Positions 28,613-38,974 of a stretch of DNA of 64,000 nucleotides are shown here, in pieces. The notes beneath the pieces are model-generated. The model had not been told where the DNA came from and did no database searches. It worked only from the letters and a program-made list of their open reading frames with translations. The DNA is from Yoonia sp. GPGPB17. GTDB lineage: Bacteria; Pseudomonadota; Alphaproteobacteria; Rhodobacterales; Rhodobacteraceae. The stretch spans positions 124,001-188,000 of the forward strand of contig NZ_JATACI010000002.1 of NCBI RefSeq assembly GCF_037892195.1, read 5' to 3'. The position numbers and the translations under genes were made by a program. The first letter of the stretch is position 1. Every line of letters begins with the position of its first letter.

Positions 28613-30111
28613 ACGATCTTTTTGAAGATGGGCCTGCGGATAACACGCCAGAGTTTTCCGTGTCCGAGATATCAGGCGCAGTAAAGAAAGCCATTGAAGG
28701 TGGCTTTTCCCATGTGCGTGTGAAGGGCGAGATTGGCAGGGTGTCCCGGCCTGCATCGGGCCACATCTATATGGATCTAAAGGACGATCGGGCGGTACTT
28801 GCAGGGGTCATCTGGAAAGGCCGCGCGCAGGGTTTGGCCCACAGGCCCGAGGAAGGGATGGAGGTTGTTGCCACTGGCAAGCTGACGACATTTCCCGGTC
28901 AATCCAAGTATCAGATGGTGATCGAGGATATCGCACCAGCAGGCGCGGGCGCCCTGATGGCGATGCTTGAAAAGCGCAAGGCGGCTTTGGCCGCTGAAGG
29001 GCTGTTTGCGCCAGAGCGCAAGAAAGAGCTGCCTTATCTACCTGAAATCATTGGTGTTGTGACCTCGCCCTCGGGTGCGGTCATTCGCGATATCCTGCAC
29101 CGGTTGCGGGACCGTTTCCCGCGTAAGGTGTTGGTCTGGCCGGTAGCTGTGCAGGGCCAAAAATCTGCGCCAGAGGTGGCGGCGGCGATTGAAGGCTTCA
29201 ATACCCTGACGCCAGGTGGCGCATTGCCGCGCCCGGATTTGCTGATTGTGGCGCGTGGTGGTGGATCGCTTGAGGATCTTTGGGGGTTCAATGAAGAGAT
29301 CGTCGCGCGGGCCGCGGCTGCCTCAGCCATCCCGCTGATATCCGCCGTTGGGCATGAGACGGATACGACGTTGATCGACTTCGTGTCAGACATGCGTGCC
29401 CCGACGCCGACGGCGGCAGCAGAGCTGGTGGTGCCTGTGCGCATGGAACTGCTGGCCTGGGCAGATCAGCAAGGTGCGCGTCTGAGCCGCGCATTGACCG
29501 CCGCGCTGACCCAACGCCAACAAAGGGTGCGCGATTTGGGCCGTGCTTTGCCGCAGGTAGAGGCATTGGTCGAAGGGCCGCGGCAGCGGCTGGATTACTT
29601 AGGCGAGCGGTTGCCTGCGGCGCTGAAAGCGGCAGCGGCCAGGAAACGGTTGCAGATGAGTGAAGCCGCGTTGCGGCCTGGCATCCTGTCACGTCGTCTG
29701 GTCGAAGATCGGCGGCGGTTGGACGGGTTGGGTGCACGTCTTGAGCCTGCGTTGAAACGCAGGACACGAGATGGGCGCATAGCGCTTGAACAAACCAGCC
29801 GTGGTTTGCGTGGCCATGTTTTGCAAGATCGGATTACGCGGCAGGCTGAGCGATTGGACGCCGTGCTGCGCCGCCTGTCAGATCGTGCCTCGCGACAACA
29901 CGCTGAGCGTCTTTCCCGACTGGAAGCACTGGACCGTTTGCGCGAAACCTTGGGCTATGTTGAGACGCTCAAGCGCGGCTATGCTGTGGTGCGCGGCGAT
30001 GGGGCCGTTGTGACGACCAAAGATGCGGCAGGTAGGGCGAAAGCTTTGGAGGTCGAGTTCGCAGACGGCCGTTTGGACGTCAGCAAGGACGCACAGGGTA
30101 GGTTGCTCTGA
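28609..30111 (+). CDS. xseA: Exodeoxyribonuclease VII large subunit
   Basis: 500 residues from GTG 28609, overlapping the upstream stop. The N-terminal OB-fold (VRVKGEIGRVSRPASGHIYMDLKDD) and catalytic domain motifs (GVVTSPSGAVIRDILHRLRDRFP, VARGGGSLEDLWGFNEE, SAVGHETDTTLIDFV) are all intact. A long coiled-coil follows. With XseB it degrades single-stranded DNA from both ends. The small subunit gene is not in this window. Confidence 0.96.
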   Translation: MNDLFEDGPADNTPEFSVSEISGAVKKAIEGGFSHVRVKGEIGRVSRPASGHIYMDLKDDRAVLAGVIWKGRAQGLAHRPEEGMEVVATGKLTTFPGQSKYQMVIEDIAPAGAGALMAMLEKRKAALAAEGLFAPERKKELPYLPEIIGVVTSPSGAVIRDILHRLRDRFPRKVLVWPVAVQGQKSAPEVAAAIEGFNTLTPGGALPRPDLLIVARGGGSLEDLWGFNEEIVARAAAASAIPLISAVGHETDTTLIDFVSDMRAPTPTAAAELVVPVRMELLAWADQQGARLSRALTAALTQRQQRVRDLGRALPQVEALVEGPRQRLDYLGERLPAALKAAAARKRLQMSEAALRPGILSRRLVEDRRRLDGLGARLEPALKRRTRDGRIALEQTSRGLRGHVLQDRITRQAERLDAVLRRLSDRASRQHAERLSRLEALDRLRETLGYVETLKRGYAVVRGDGAVVTTKDAAGRAKALEVEFADGRLDVSKDAQGRLL

Positions 30112-30114
30112 ATT

Positions 30115-30501
30115 TCAGGACGACAGGTCGTTGCAGATCAACTGATCATCGCTATCACGCATTTCATATATGACAGTCGTGTTCGGCACTGTAGTATAGA
30201 CGCCGCGCAGGCCGTCGGGTTCTTCAAAGATTGTCCAGCATTGGTTGACCGGATTGTCCTCATAACGGAAGCAGATGTCGCCTTTGCTTTCGAACCAGAC
30301 GCCATATTGGCACGTGCCATCAAAATCAGACCACATCACGCGCCGTCCGGGTAAGTACCGCTCAATCCCATATGCGGGGTTGTTAGACGTGCTGAAACTC
30401 AACGTGCGTCCGGTGACATAGGCGTCAAATTCATCCGCTGTCATACCCTCTTGGGCGGCGGCTGGTGTCGCCAGTGCTATGCAAAGAAACAAGCTACGCA
30501 T
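30115..30501 (-). CDS. Small exported hypothetical protein
   Basis: 128 residues from ATG 30501. Signal peptide MRSLFLCIALATPAAAQ, then a mature domain with four Cys (GTCQYG, DICFRY, NQCWTI, LICNDL), which probably form disulfides in the periplasm. TADEFDAYVTGRTLSFS near the N-terminus recurs in many Rhodobacterales hypothetical exported proteins. No recognised domain. It overlaps the end of the upstream AlkB-like gene by 8 bp and is convergent with xseA. Confidence 0.75.
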   Translation of the reverse strand: MRSLFLCIALATPAAAQEGMTADEFDAYVTGRTLSFSTSNNPAYGIERYLPGRRVMWSDFDGTCQYGVWFESKGDICFRYEDNPVNQCWTIFEEPDGLRGVYTTVPNTTVIYEMRDSDDQLICNDLSS

Positions 30502-31528
30502 CGCGCCACTTTTCAACCCTTGGGTCCATGATACGCCGCCAAAGCGGGGGGATGAGTGCGATACTGGCCATCAGCGGTAACGGACGAGGGAGCATGGGTG
30601 CATCCTTGGGTAGGGTAAGTGCAGGGTAGTGGCGCCCGGGGTGGGCGTGATGATCCGAATGGCGCGTCGCGTTCAGCATCAGGGCAGACGAAAACCAATG
30701 TGGGCTGTTCCAACTGTGTTTGGCGGCAACAGGTACGGGCTTGCCATCGGGACGTTTGGCGCGCAACAGGCCATAGTGTTGCACATAATCTGACATCAGC
30801 AATTGCGATTGGGCGTAAGCACAAAGGGCGACATAGGCCAAAAGAGCCTGCCAACCGCCCAGCCAGGTCGTCACGCTGAGGCACAAAGCTGCGCCACCGA
30901 CGTAAACGACATAAGGATTGCGTGATGCAGGACGCCCAACCCTGGTCAGCTTGTCACGTTCGGCGATATAGCCTTTCTGGAATGATCCGATCCAGGCGCG
31001 GATGATATAACGATAAAGGCTCTCGCCTTTACGCGAGGTATTCGGGTCATCGTATGTTGCGACGTGCTGATGATGCACAAGCACATGTGCAGAGGTGTGA
31101 TGACCAAAGAGCAGGGTGATATAGGACCACATGCCCAGCCGATGCAGCGCGCGGCTTTGGCGGTGGATCAACTCATGCGCATTGGCGTTGCTGACTTGCC
31201 CGTACCATAGGCCTGCAGCGAAAAAGAGCCCCGCCTTTTCGATGGGTTGCAGCGATGAGCCAGCCAATGCCCCAACCACCAAGGGAAGCAATGCAAAATG
31301 CGCCATAACAATGAGCACTGAAAGCAATGTGTCGCTTTGCTGGTCTGTGGCTGTCCCGTTTGGCTTGATCAGCCGGTCAAGCGCGCTTGTCATCGCAGTC
31401 AAGTAGATGACCGTGGCCAAAATCCATGGACCACCCCAAAACGCACCTGCGGCAAGCAGTGCTGCGGGTGTCAGGGTTGCAAATGCAAAATGCCAAAGCC
31501 GGGGTGTCATGTTTCGGATTGTTAGCAT
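30494..31528 (-). CDS. AlkB-like membrane fatty-acid/alkane hydroxylase
   Basis: About 344 residues from ATG 31528 (31510 is an alternative; neither has a good ribosome site). Six or so membrane helices and the three histidine boxes of the non-heme di-iron alkane monooxygenase family: NAHELIHR (about 118), HVLVHHQHV (about 150), and LNATRHSDHHAHP (about 300). The third box is nearly canonical (RHSDHHA). The family hydroxylates alkanes or related lipids using rubredoxin electrons. No rubredoxin gene is adjacent, so the substrate could equally be another lipid. Confidence 0.83.
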   Translation of the reverse strand: MLTIRNMTPRLWHFAFATLTPAALLAAGAFWGGPWILATVIYLTAMTSALDRLIKPNGTATDQQSDTLLSVLIVMAHFALLPLVVGALAGSSLQPIEKAGLFFAAGLWYGQVSNANAHELIHRQSRALHRLGMWSYITLLFGHHTSAHVLVHHQHVATYDDPNTSRKGESLYRYIIRAWIGSFQKGYIAERDKLTRVGRPASRNPYVVYVGGAALCLSVTTWLGGWQALLAYVALCAYAQSQLLMSDYVQHYGLLRAKRPDGKPVPVAAKHSWNSPHWFSSALMLNATRHSDHHAHPGRHYPALTLPKDAPMLPRPLPLMASIALIPPLWRRIMDPRVEKWRDA

Positions 31529-31652
31529 GTGTTTCCAACAGGTGTAGAGGAAATTGGCCCCCTGCGCGGTTTGGCCCCCTGCGGTGTCGCTTTTGCGTGG
31601 TTTGCGCCCCGATTGCCGACTATGTTTGCGATGATCGATACGGGAGAGGGCG

Positions 31653-33340
31653 ATGGCTTTGGACAATCGCAAAGGTGTTTGGAAATCCGGTAAAGGCAAG
31701 GGGCGTTACCGTCCCAAGGGCCGCCAGTTGGATGATGCCGCCTGGGCCGAGGTCCAGGCCCTGTTAGGGGATCGCCCACGTCGTCGCGATCTGTTGATCG
31801 AGTTTTTACACCTCATCCAGGATGCGCATGGCTGTTTGTCCGCGGCACATATGCGGGCACTGGCCGAGGAAATGCGGCTTAGTCAGGCCGAGGTCTATGA
31901 GGTTGCAACCTTCTATGCGCATTTCGATGTGGTCAAAGAAGACGGATCTGCACCGCCTGCGTTGACTATCCGGGTGTGCGATTCGTTGTCGTGTGAATTG
32001 GCAGGTGCGCAGCAGTTGAAGGCCGCGCTAGAGGATGGCCTGAACCCCGCGGATGTGCGCGTTTTGCGGGCGCCCTGCATGGGGCGCTGCGATACGGCCC
32101 CCGTGCTGGAACTGGGACATAACCATATTGATCATGCCACCGTTGAGAAGGTCGAAGCGGCGATTGCAGCAGGCGATACCCATTCGCATGTCCCCGATTA
32201 TGAAGATTATGCGGCTTATGTTGCTTAAGCGGCGGATACGCTGAACTGAACACGCTGCGCGAAGGCGGCGATTGGGAAGCGGTACAGGATAAGGTACTGG
32301 CATCCGGTCTGCGCGGACTGGGCGGCGCGGGCTTCCCGTCGGGCAAGAAATGGGGCTTTGTACGCGGCAACGCAGGCCCACGCTATCTGGCCGTCAATGG
32401 GGACGAGGGCGAGCCGGGTACGTTTAAGGATCGCTACTATCTGGAACGCTCCCCGCATCTGTTTCTTGAGGGCATGTTGATTGCTGCATGGGCAGTCGAG
32501 GCAGAGACCTGTTTCATCTACATGCGTGACGAATACCCCGCCGTGCTAGAAATTTTAACGCGTGAGATCAAGGCGTTGGAAGATGCTGGTGTCGTCGCTG
32601 AAGGCTATATTGATCTGCGCCGTGGTGCGGGCGCCTACATTTGCGGTGAAGAATCTGCGATGATCGAGAGTATCGAGGGCAAGCGCGGGCTGCCACGTCA
32701 CAGGCCGCCTTTCGTGGCACAGGTGGGTATCTTTGACCGGCCCACCTTGGTGCACAATGTTGAAACATTGCTTTGGGTGGCGCGGGTCTGTCGCGAGGGC
32801 CCCGAGGTGCTGAGCACGACCGAAAAGAACGGACGTGTCGGGCTGCGGTCCTATTCCGTTTCGGGGCGGGTGGCTGCGCCCGGCGTCTACCTTTTGCCCG
32901 CGGGATCAACGATCATGGATATCATCGCCGCGGCGGGTGGCATGGCCGAGGGCCATGTGTTCAAGGCCTACCAGCCCGGTGGCCCCTCGTCGGGTCTATT
33001 GCCTGCATCAATCAATGATGTGCCATTGGACTTTGATACTTTGCAGCCTTTGGGCACCTTTATCGGTTCTGCTGCTGTCGTCGTTCTGTCGGATCAGGAC
33101 CGGGCCCGCGATGCGGCGCTCAACATGCTGCGGTTCTTTGAGGATGAAAGCTGCGGACAATGCACGCCCTGTCGGGTCGGTTGTGAAAAGGCGGTCAAAC
33201 TGATGCAGGCCGATCAATGGGATCAACCCCTGCTTGAAGATCTGTGCACCGCGATGGCTGACGCCTCGATCTGTGGGCTAGGGCAGGCCGCACCAAACCC
33301 GATCAAGCTGGTTGTCAAACACTTCCCGGAAGAGATTTGA
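31653..33340 (+). CDS. fdsB: NuoE-NuoF fusion, NAD-linked formate dehydrogenase beta-type subunit (frameshift at 32223-32230)
   Basis: About 562 residues after repair. The N-terminal third is NuoE-like with the [2Fe-2S] ligands in RVCDSLSCEL and APCMGRCDTAP. The rest is NuoF-like: FMN/NAD motifs GLGGAGFPSGKKW and GAYICGEESAMIESIEGKRG, and the 4Fe-4S ligands ESCGQCTPCRVGCEK. The frame breaks at DYAAYVA/GGYAELN, where GCTTAAGC stands; there is no start codon in the NuoF frame just after the break, so one fused protein is meant. Such fusions pass electrons between formate dehydrogenase and NAD. The catalytic alpha subunit is not adjacent. Confidence 0.82.
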
Positions 33341-33978
33341 CCGCCGCCCAGTTAGCGCTTGGGTTGTCTGTGATTACGTCAGCATGGTTCTTGCTGGGCT
33401 ACTGCTGGCGTGCGTCAAGCCTTGGCAAATCAGTGATCAAGACCTTGGCGGTTGGGGCGTTGGCGCTGTCTGCTGTCCTTGTGCAAGCCCCTATACTTTT
33501 GATCGCGGCGCTTTGCCTTGGCGCACTTGGTGACCTGTTTTTGTCACGGGACGGGGATCGCGCGTTTTTGTTAGGTTTGGTTGCATTTGCCTTGTCGCAC
33601 CTCGCCTATGTGGCCTTGTTCCTGACCCTGGGCGCATCGTTTAACCTTAGCTTACCCGTTATCTTCATCGGTGGATTTGCCGTTCTGGTCGAGGCAATCC
33701 TGTTTCACAACGCAGGTGTGCTGCGGTGGCCCGTCGTGGTTTATGTCGGTATTATTGCGACAATGGGGATACTTGCGGTCGATCTGCCCGCCGGTTTTGC
33801 GTTGGGCGCGCTGGCCGCAATCCTTTTCATCATCTCCGACACGGTACTGGGCTTTGATACCTTTGTCTTGCCTGCTGATGGCTTACCAACCAAGGTTGCA
33901 CCTTTCGCGGTCTGGACGTTTTACTGGGCCGCTCAGCTGTTGTTTCTTGTCAGTTTTGCTGATCCCATCTTGGCCTGA
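33337..33978 (+). CDS. YhhN family membrane protein (lysoplasmalogenase-like)
   Basis: 213 residues from a TTG (33337) that overlaps the fdsB stop, implying coupled translation. Seven to eight membrane helices; the conserved YhhN/TMEM86 acidic residues are seen in LGALGDLFLSRDGD and FIISDTVLGFDTFV. Family members include the vertebrate enzyme that hydrolyses lysoplasmalogens; bacterial substrates are less clear. Placement after a formate-dehydrogenase-like subunit has no obvious functional logic. Confidence 0.8.
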   Translation: MTAAQLALGLSVITSAWFLLGYCWRASSLGKSVIKTLAVGALALSAVLVQAPILLIAALCLGALGDLFLSRDGDRAFLLGLVAFALSHLAYVALFLTLGASFNLSLPVIFIGGFAVLVEAILFHNAGVLRWPVVVYVGIIATMGILAVDLPAGFALGALAAILFIISDTVLGFDTFVLPADGLPTKVAPFAVWTFYWAAQLLFLVSFADPILA

Positions 33979-34043
33979 CCCTTTGCATCCGCGCGCCGGT
34001 GCGATTAGGTGAAACGTGAAGTAACTCAGCAAGGCCAGTCGCA

Positions 34044-35335
<1,292 letters not shown>

Positions 35336-35339
<4 letters not shown>

Positions 35340-36112
35340 AAAGACTGTTTATGGCAACAGTCGTCGCGATTTTGCCAATTCAGGCAATGAGCGATGACGC
35401 GGCGAACTGCGTTGACACGTGGGCAGAGATATCTGAATTCACCGGGGCGCTTGGCCCCGCGATTTCGGAAGATGGGATTGTGACGGGCCATGATGGTTGG
35501 TGCCAGATCGTTGCCCGTGATGTCACAGCACTTGGTACGCGCCTTGAAGAAGGCGTGTTTCGCCTGGGTCAATTGCCAGATGACACAGCGGACACGCGGT
35601 CGATTGAAGTCGCATTGACAGGTCTGCAGACGCCTTTGGGATTGTTTGAAGGTACTGCTGCGCTAAGCGTTGAAATAGAAACGGACAGGTTGCGGCTTCA
35701 CCAGTTACGGCTTTTTGCTGATGACGGGCGTGGAATTCGCGCGACGGCTGATATGGCGGCAAACAAGATGAACGTGGATATTGTTGTCACGCTTACCGCC
35801 CTCGCAACCGCGGGCATCGACTTTTCCGAGGTGAGCCGCGTCGCAGTCGATAATGCGCTGCGTGACGTCAACGAGATGCAGGTCAGTGGCAAAACACGCC
35901 GTGAATTTTTGCGGTTCGTAGGGGCTGCCCCCAATGCACAGGGCACGTTGAGCGTGAGTATTCAACTGAGCGACGGTACTCGCATTGCGCAGATTGCGGC
36001 GCCCTTTTTCGCACTCGGCATGAGCCCGAGTGACGATGCAATCGCCCGCGCGTTTGATGCCGCTTTGACCGACGTTCGCGTCGACATTGTTTGGAAGCCG
36101 GGGCGCATGTGA
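35336..36112 (+). CDS. Exported hypothetical protein in the ftsY operon
   Basis: 258 residues with a signal peptide (MKRLFMATVVAILPIQAMS). The mature part shows alternating beta-type segments (SIEVALTGLQTPLG, LRLHQLRLFADDGRGIRATADM) and no cofactor or catalytic motif I recognise. One Cys pair (NCVDTW, GWCQIV) near the N-terminus may form a disulfide. The ATG overlaps the ftsY stop and its own stop overlaps the next gene's GTG, so it is translationally coupled on both sides. Function unknown. Confidence 0.75.
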
Positions 36113-37020
36113 ACGACCTTGGCGCATGGCTGGTTGCGATGGCAGGCACGCCCGAGGGTGCGCGCCTAGCCACTATTCTGGCGTTGGTATCCGCGCTTGC
36201 CCATGCCGTGTTCGGGGCGATGCAGAAGGGACGTTATGATCCCTGGCTGACGCGCGGCGCGATTGACGGATGGCTTTGCATTTTGTCCGCACCGATTGCG
36301 CTTTTCGTTGTACCTTGGCCGAATTTCACGACTGGGCTGATCCTTGTGGGCGCGATCCTTGTGCATTTTGCCTATAAGGTCACGATGGCTTTAGCCTACG
36401 AGCGGGCTGCCTATACCGTGGTTTATCCAGTGGTCCGTGGCACCGGCCCCTTGGTCACTGTTATCGCGGCATCGCTGTTTTTCGGGGAGTATTTCACCAC
36501 AATGCAATGGTTGGGTGTAGCTTGTCTGTCAGGTGGTATCCTGCTGCTTGCCGTGCGTAACATCGCAGAAGAGGTGATTGACCCACGCACGCTCAAGCTT
36601 GGGCTGTTGTGGGCGCTGGTTGGGGGATGCCTTGTTGCGATCTACACCACCTATGATGCCTACGGTATTCGCCAAACGCCTGATCCATTTACCTTTTTGG
36701 CGTGGTTCTTCTTTGTGACAGCAATTGATTTCCCGCTTCTTGCGAGTTGGCACTACAAACGGCTCAAGGTGCAACCTACCTTGGGTCCATTGGTTTGGCG
36801 CGGCTTTGTAGGTGCACTCATCGCCTGGATCAGTTTTGGCGGTGTCCTTTTGGCCACCAGATTGGACAAGGTCGGCGAAGCAGCGGTGCTGCGCGAAACC
36901 TCGGTTGTATTTGCCGCCCTGATCGGTTGGTTCATCATGGGTGAAAAGGTAGGGCCACGCCGCCTGTTTTTGATGTGCCTGGTTGCACTTGGCGCTGTCA
37001 TCGTGGAAATGGGTGGCTGA
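36109..37020 (+). CDS. EamA/DMT-superfamily transporter
   Basis: 303 residues from GTG 36109, overlapping the previous stop; a TTG at 36091 is possible but lies inside the upstream gene. About ten membrane helices in two EamA halves; the first ends AAYTVVYPVVRGTGPLVTVIAASLFFGE and the second ends ETSVVFAALIGWFIMGEKVGP, the standard Pro/Gly/Glu signatures at the end of helix 4 and 9. A drug/metabolite exporter of unknown substrate. It sits between the exported protein and ispZ. Confidence 0.87.
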   Translation: MNDLGAWLVAMAGTPEGARLATILALVSALAHAVFGAMQKGRYDPWLTRGAIDGWLCILSAPIALFVVPWPNFTTGLILVGAILVHFAYKVTMALAYERAAYTVVYPVVRGTGPLVTVIAASLFFGEYFTTMQWLGVACLSGGILLLAVRNIAEEVIDPRTLKLGLLWALVGGCLVAIYTTYDAYGIRQTPDPFTFLAWFFFVTAIDFPLLASWHYKRLKVQPTLGPLVWRGFVGALIAWISFGGVLLATRLDKVGEAAVLRETSVVFAALIGWFIMGEKVGPRRLFLMCLVALGAVIVEMGG

Positions 37021-37031
37021 AGGAGACATCT

Positions 37032-37643
37032 ATGGCTGAAAAAGCGATCAATCCGGTGTTGAAGCAGGTCTTGGAGTTAGGGCCAACGCTCGCGTTTTTC
37101 CTGATCTACCTGCGCATTCGGGATGAGAGCTTTACGATCGGTGGCACGGAATACACCGGCTTTATCGTGGCTGCACTGATTTTCATCCCGATCTTGCTGG
37201 CCGCGATGGGCGTCCTCTGGTTCCTGACAGGCAAGCTCAGCCGTATGCAGATTTTCACGGCCTTCATGGTGATCTTCTTTGGCGGCCTTACTGCTTACTT
37301 CAATGACGAGCGTTTCTTCAAGATGAAGACGACGATTGTCTATGGTGTCATGGCTGGTCTCTTGGGGATCGGCCTGCTGAGGGGACAAAGCTATCTTCAG
37401 TATGTGTTGGAAGAGTTCCTGCCTATGGAAAAAGAAGGCTGGATGATCTTTACGCGTCGTTTGTGTTTTATGTTCGCTGCCTTGGGTATCGCGAATGAAA
37501 TTATCTGGCGTACGCAAACAACTGATTTGTGGGTCAAGCTAGAGACTTTTGCGTTCCCGGTTGTGTTGATGGTGTTTCTTTGGGTTCAGATCTACAAGTT
37601 GCAAGGCTATTTTATTGAGCCAGCCGAAGCGTCAGAAGAATAG
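37032..37643 (+). CDS. ispZ: Inner-membrane-spanning protein YciB / septation protein IspZ
   Basis: 203 residues from ATG 37032 with AGGAGA upstream. Five to six helices; family phrases ELGPTLAFFLIY at the N-terminus and FTRRLCFMFAALGIANEIIWRTQTTDLWVKLETFAFPVV near the C-terminus. Implicated in cell-envelope integrity and septation in enterics and Shigella. It closes the ftsY run. Confidence 0.93.
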   Translation: MAEKAINPVLKQVLELGPTLAFFLIYLRIRDESFTIGGTEYTGFIVAALIFIPILLAAMGVLWFLTGKLSRMQIFTAFMVIFFGGLTAYFNDERFFKMKTTIVYGVMAGLLGIGLLRGQSYLQYVLEEFLPMEKEGWMIFTRRLCFMFAALGIANEIIWRTQTTDLWVKLETFAFPVVLMVFLWVQIYKLQGYFIEPAEASEE

Positions 37644-37655
37644 CTGGGCCACCGT

Positions 37656-37982
37656 CTACATTTCAGCGAAGGCAAATCCGACCGCACCACGTGGGCGATT
37701 GCGGCCCCTGTCTTGACGGTAACGCAATGTATCCACCTGATTTGAAGTGATCTGTGGCCGGAAGATGATCCCTGCCTTGTCACCTGACGACCAGCAAACA
37801 ACGGCTGCGACTTCATCGTTCAACACGCGGAACTTGATCTTGTCGCCCCGGCGCAGGGTACGTGGGCCCTGGATGCGTGCACCGGTGCTGTTTACATCGA
37901 TGACATGGCACTGTTGTCGCCCGGTGGGCGTCGCCAGTTGGGTGGGGAACTGTGTTTGATAGCGATGTGAACGGTACTGCAT
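37656..37982 (-). CDS. PilZ domain protein
   Basis: 108 residues from ATG 37982 (a GTG at 38009 would add nine residues). A single PilZ domain with an arginine-rich lead (YRSHRYQT) and DVNSTGARIQGPRTLRRGDKIKF. The usual DxSxxG motif reads DVNSTG, with Asn at the Ser position. It is likely a c-di-GMP effector or a degenerate relative. Convergent with ispZ, 12 bp apart. Confidence 0.75.
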   Translation of the reverse strand: MQYRSHRYQTQFPTQLATPTGRQQCHVIDVNSTGARIQGPRTLRRGDKIKFRVLNDEVAAVVCWSSGDKAGIIFRPQITSNQVDTLRYRQDRGRNRPRGAVGFAFAEM

Positions 37983-38038
37983 ATCTGGGCCAATCTCTTT
38001 GATCGGCACCAGCCTACAGCGTCACCTCTAACAAATCG

Positions 38039-38746
38039 TTACTTTGGCCGGGTGAACAACACGTTTTGCGCCTGCACATCTTTGCGAAAGTCGCCGCGTT
38101 TCTCTGCCGCGACCGCGCGACCGCGTTGCACACCGGGTCTTGCGCCCATCAGTGCGAGCCACCGCGCCATATGCGGTTTGTCATCCAGCGTCTGCTGCTG
38201 ACCTTCCCACAGCGAGGCCCAACCCCAGATTGAAATGTCCGCAATGGAAAAGAAATCGCCTGCCACAAATTCATGATTGGCCAACTGGCGATCCAGCACG
38301 CCGTAAAGCCGACGCGTTTCCTTGCGATACCGATCCTTCGCGTAGGGCAGATCGTTGGGTGGGTCCATCGCCGGGGCATACTTCAGGAAATGATGTGCTT
38401 GCCCGGCCATCGGCCCCAAACCGCCCATCTGCCACATCAACCATTGGTCCACCGTGATTTGGTCGCGCTCGGTTTCGCCATAGAACCGGCCTGTTTTCCG
38501 CGCGAGGTATTGCAGAATCGCGCCGGATTCAAAGATCGAAATGGGCGCGCCGTCAGGGCCATCATGATCAACGATTGCTGGCATGCGGTTGTTGGGCGAG
38601 ATTTTCAGGAAATCCGGTTTGAACTGATCACCTGCGCCAATATCGACAAGATGCAGCGTGTACGGCAGCTCTAACTCTTCAAGAGCGATCGAGGCTTTCC
38701 AGCCATTGGGTGTTGGCCAGAAGTAGAGGTCAATGGGTGCGGGCAT
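38039..38746 (-). CDS. Glutathione S-transferase family protein (Ure2p/YghU-like)
   Basis: 235 residues from ATG 38746 with AAAGGA upstream. Thioredoxin-fold N-terminus (IDLYFWPTPNGWKASIALEELELPY), the GSH-binding loop PNNRMPAIVDHDG and ESGAILQYLA, and an all-helical C-terminus (VDQWLMWQMGGLGPMAGQAHHFLKYAP). The N-terminal Asn in PTPNGWK and the GPMxGQ motif are typical of nu-class disulfide-bond reductases. The precise substrate is unknown. Confidence 0.9.
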   Translation of the reverse strand: MPAPIDLYFWPTPNGWKASIALEELELPYTLHLVDIGAGDQFKPDFLKISPNNRMPAIVDHDGPDGAPISIFESGAILQYLARKTGRFYGETERDQITVDQWLMWQMGGLGPMAGQAHHFLKYAPAMDPPNDLPYAKDRYRKETRRLYGVLDRQLANHEFVAGDFFSIADISIWGWASLWEGQQQTLDDKPHMARWLALMGARPGVQRGRAVAAEKRGDFRKDVQAQNVLFTRPK

Positions 38747-38974
38747 CGGTGGTCCTTTCGCGTTGGGTGCAGCATGGCACGATGACCTCAAAGGGCAAGT
38801 GGTCTGATCTTGACGCAGGCCGGGTGCAGGCGTATGGCTGGCGGCGTGGCGATTTGTTACCGGATTGCGGGCCACGTTAAATATGCCGCTAAAGAGGATT
38901 GCAGGTTTTGTGCCTCGATACCTTTTCCCGGTGTCGGGGTTTTTTATTGCGCCAATGACGCGCGAGGACAGACG

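Noticed and set aside
35670-35678. GCTAAGC in the exported hypothetical gene
   Set aside because: In frame, reads AALSVE without any break; counted as natural sequence.
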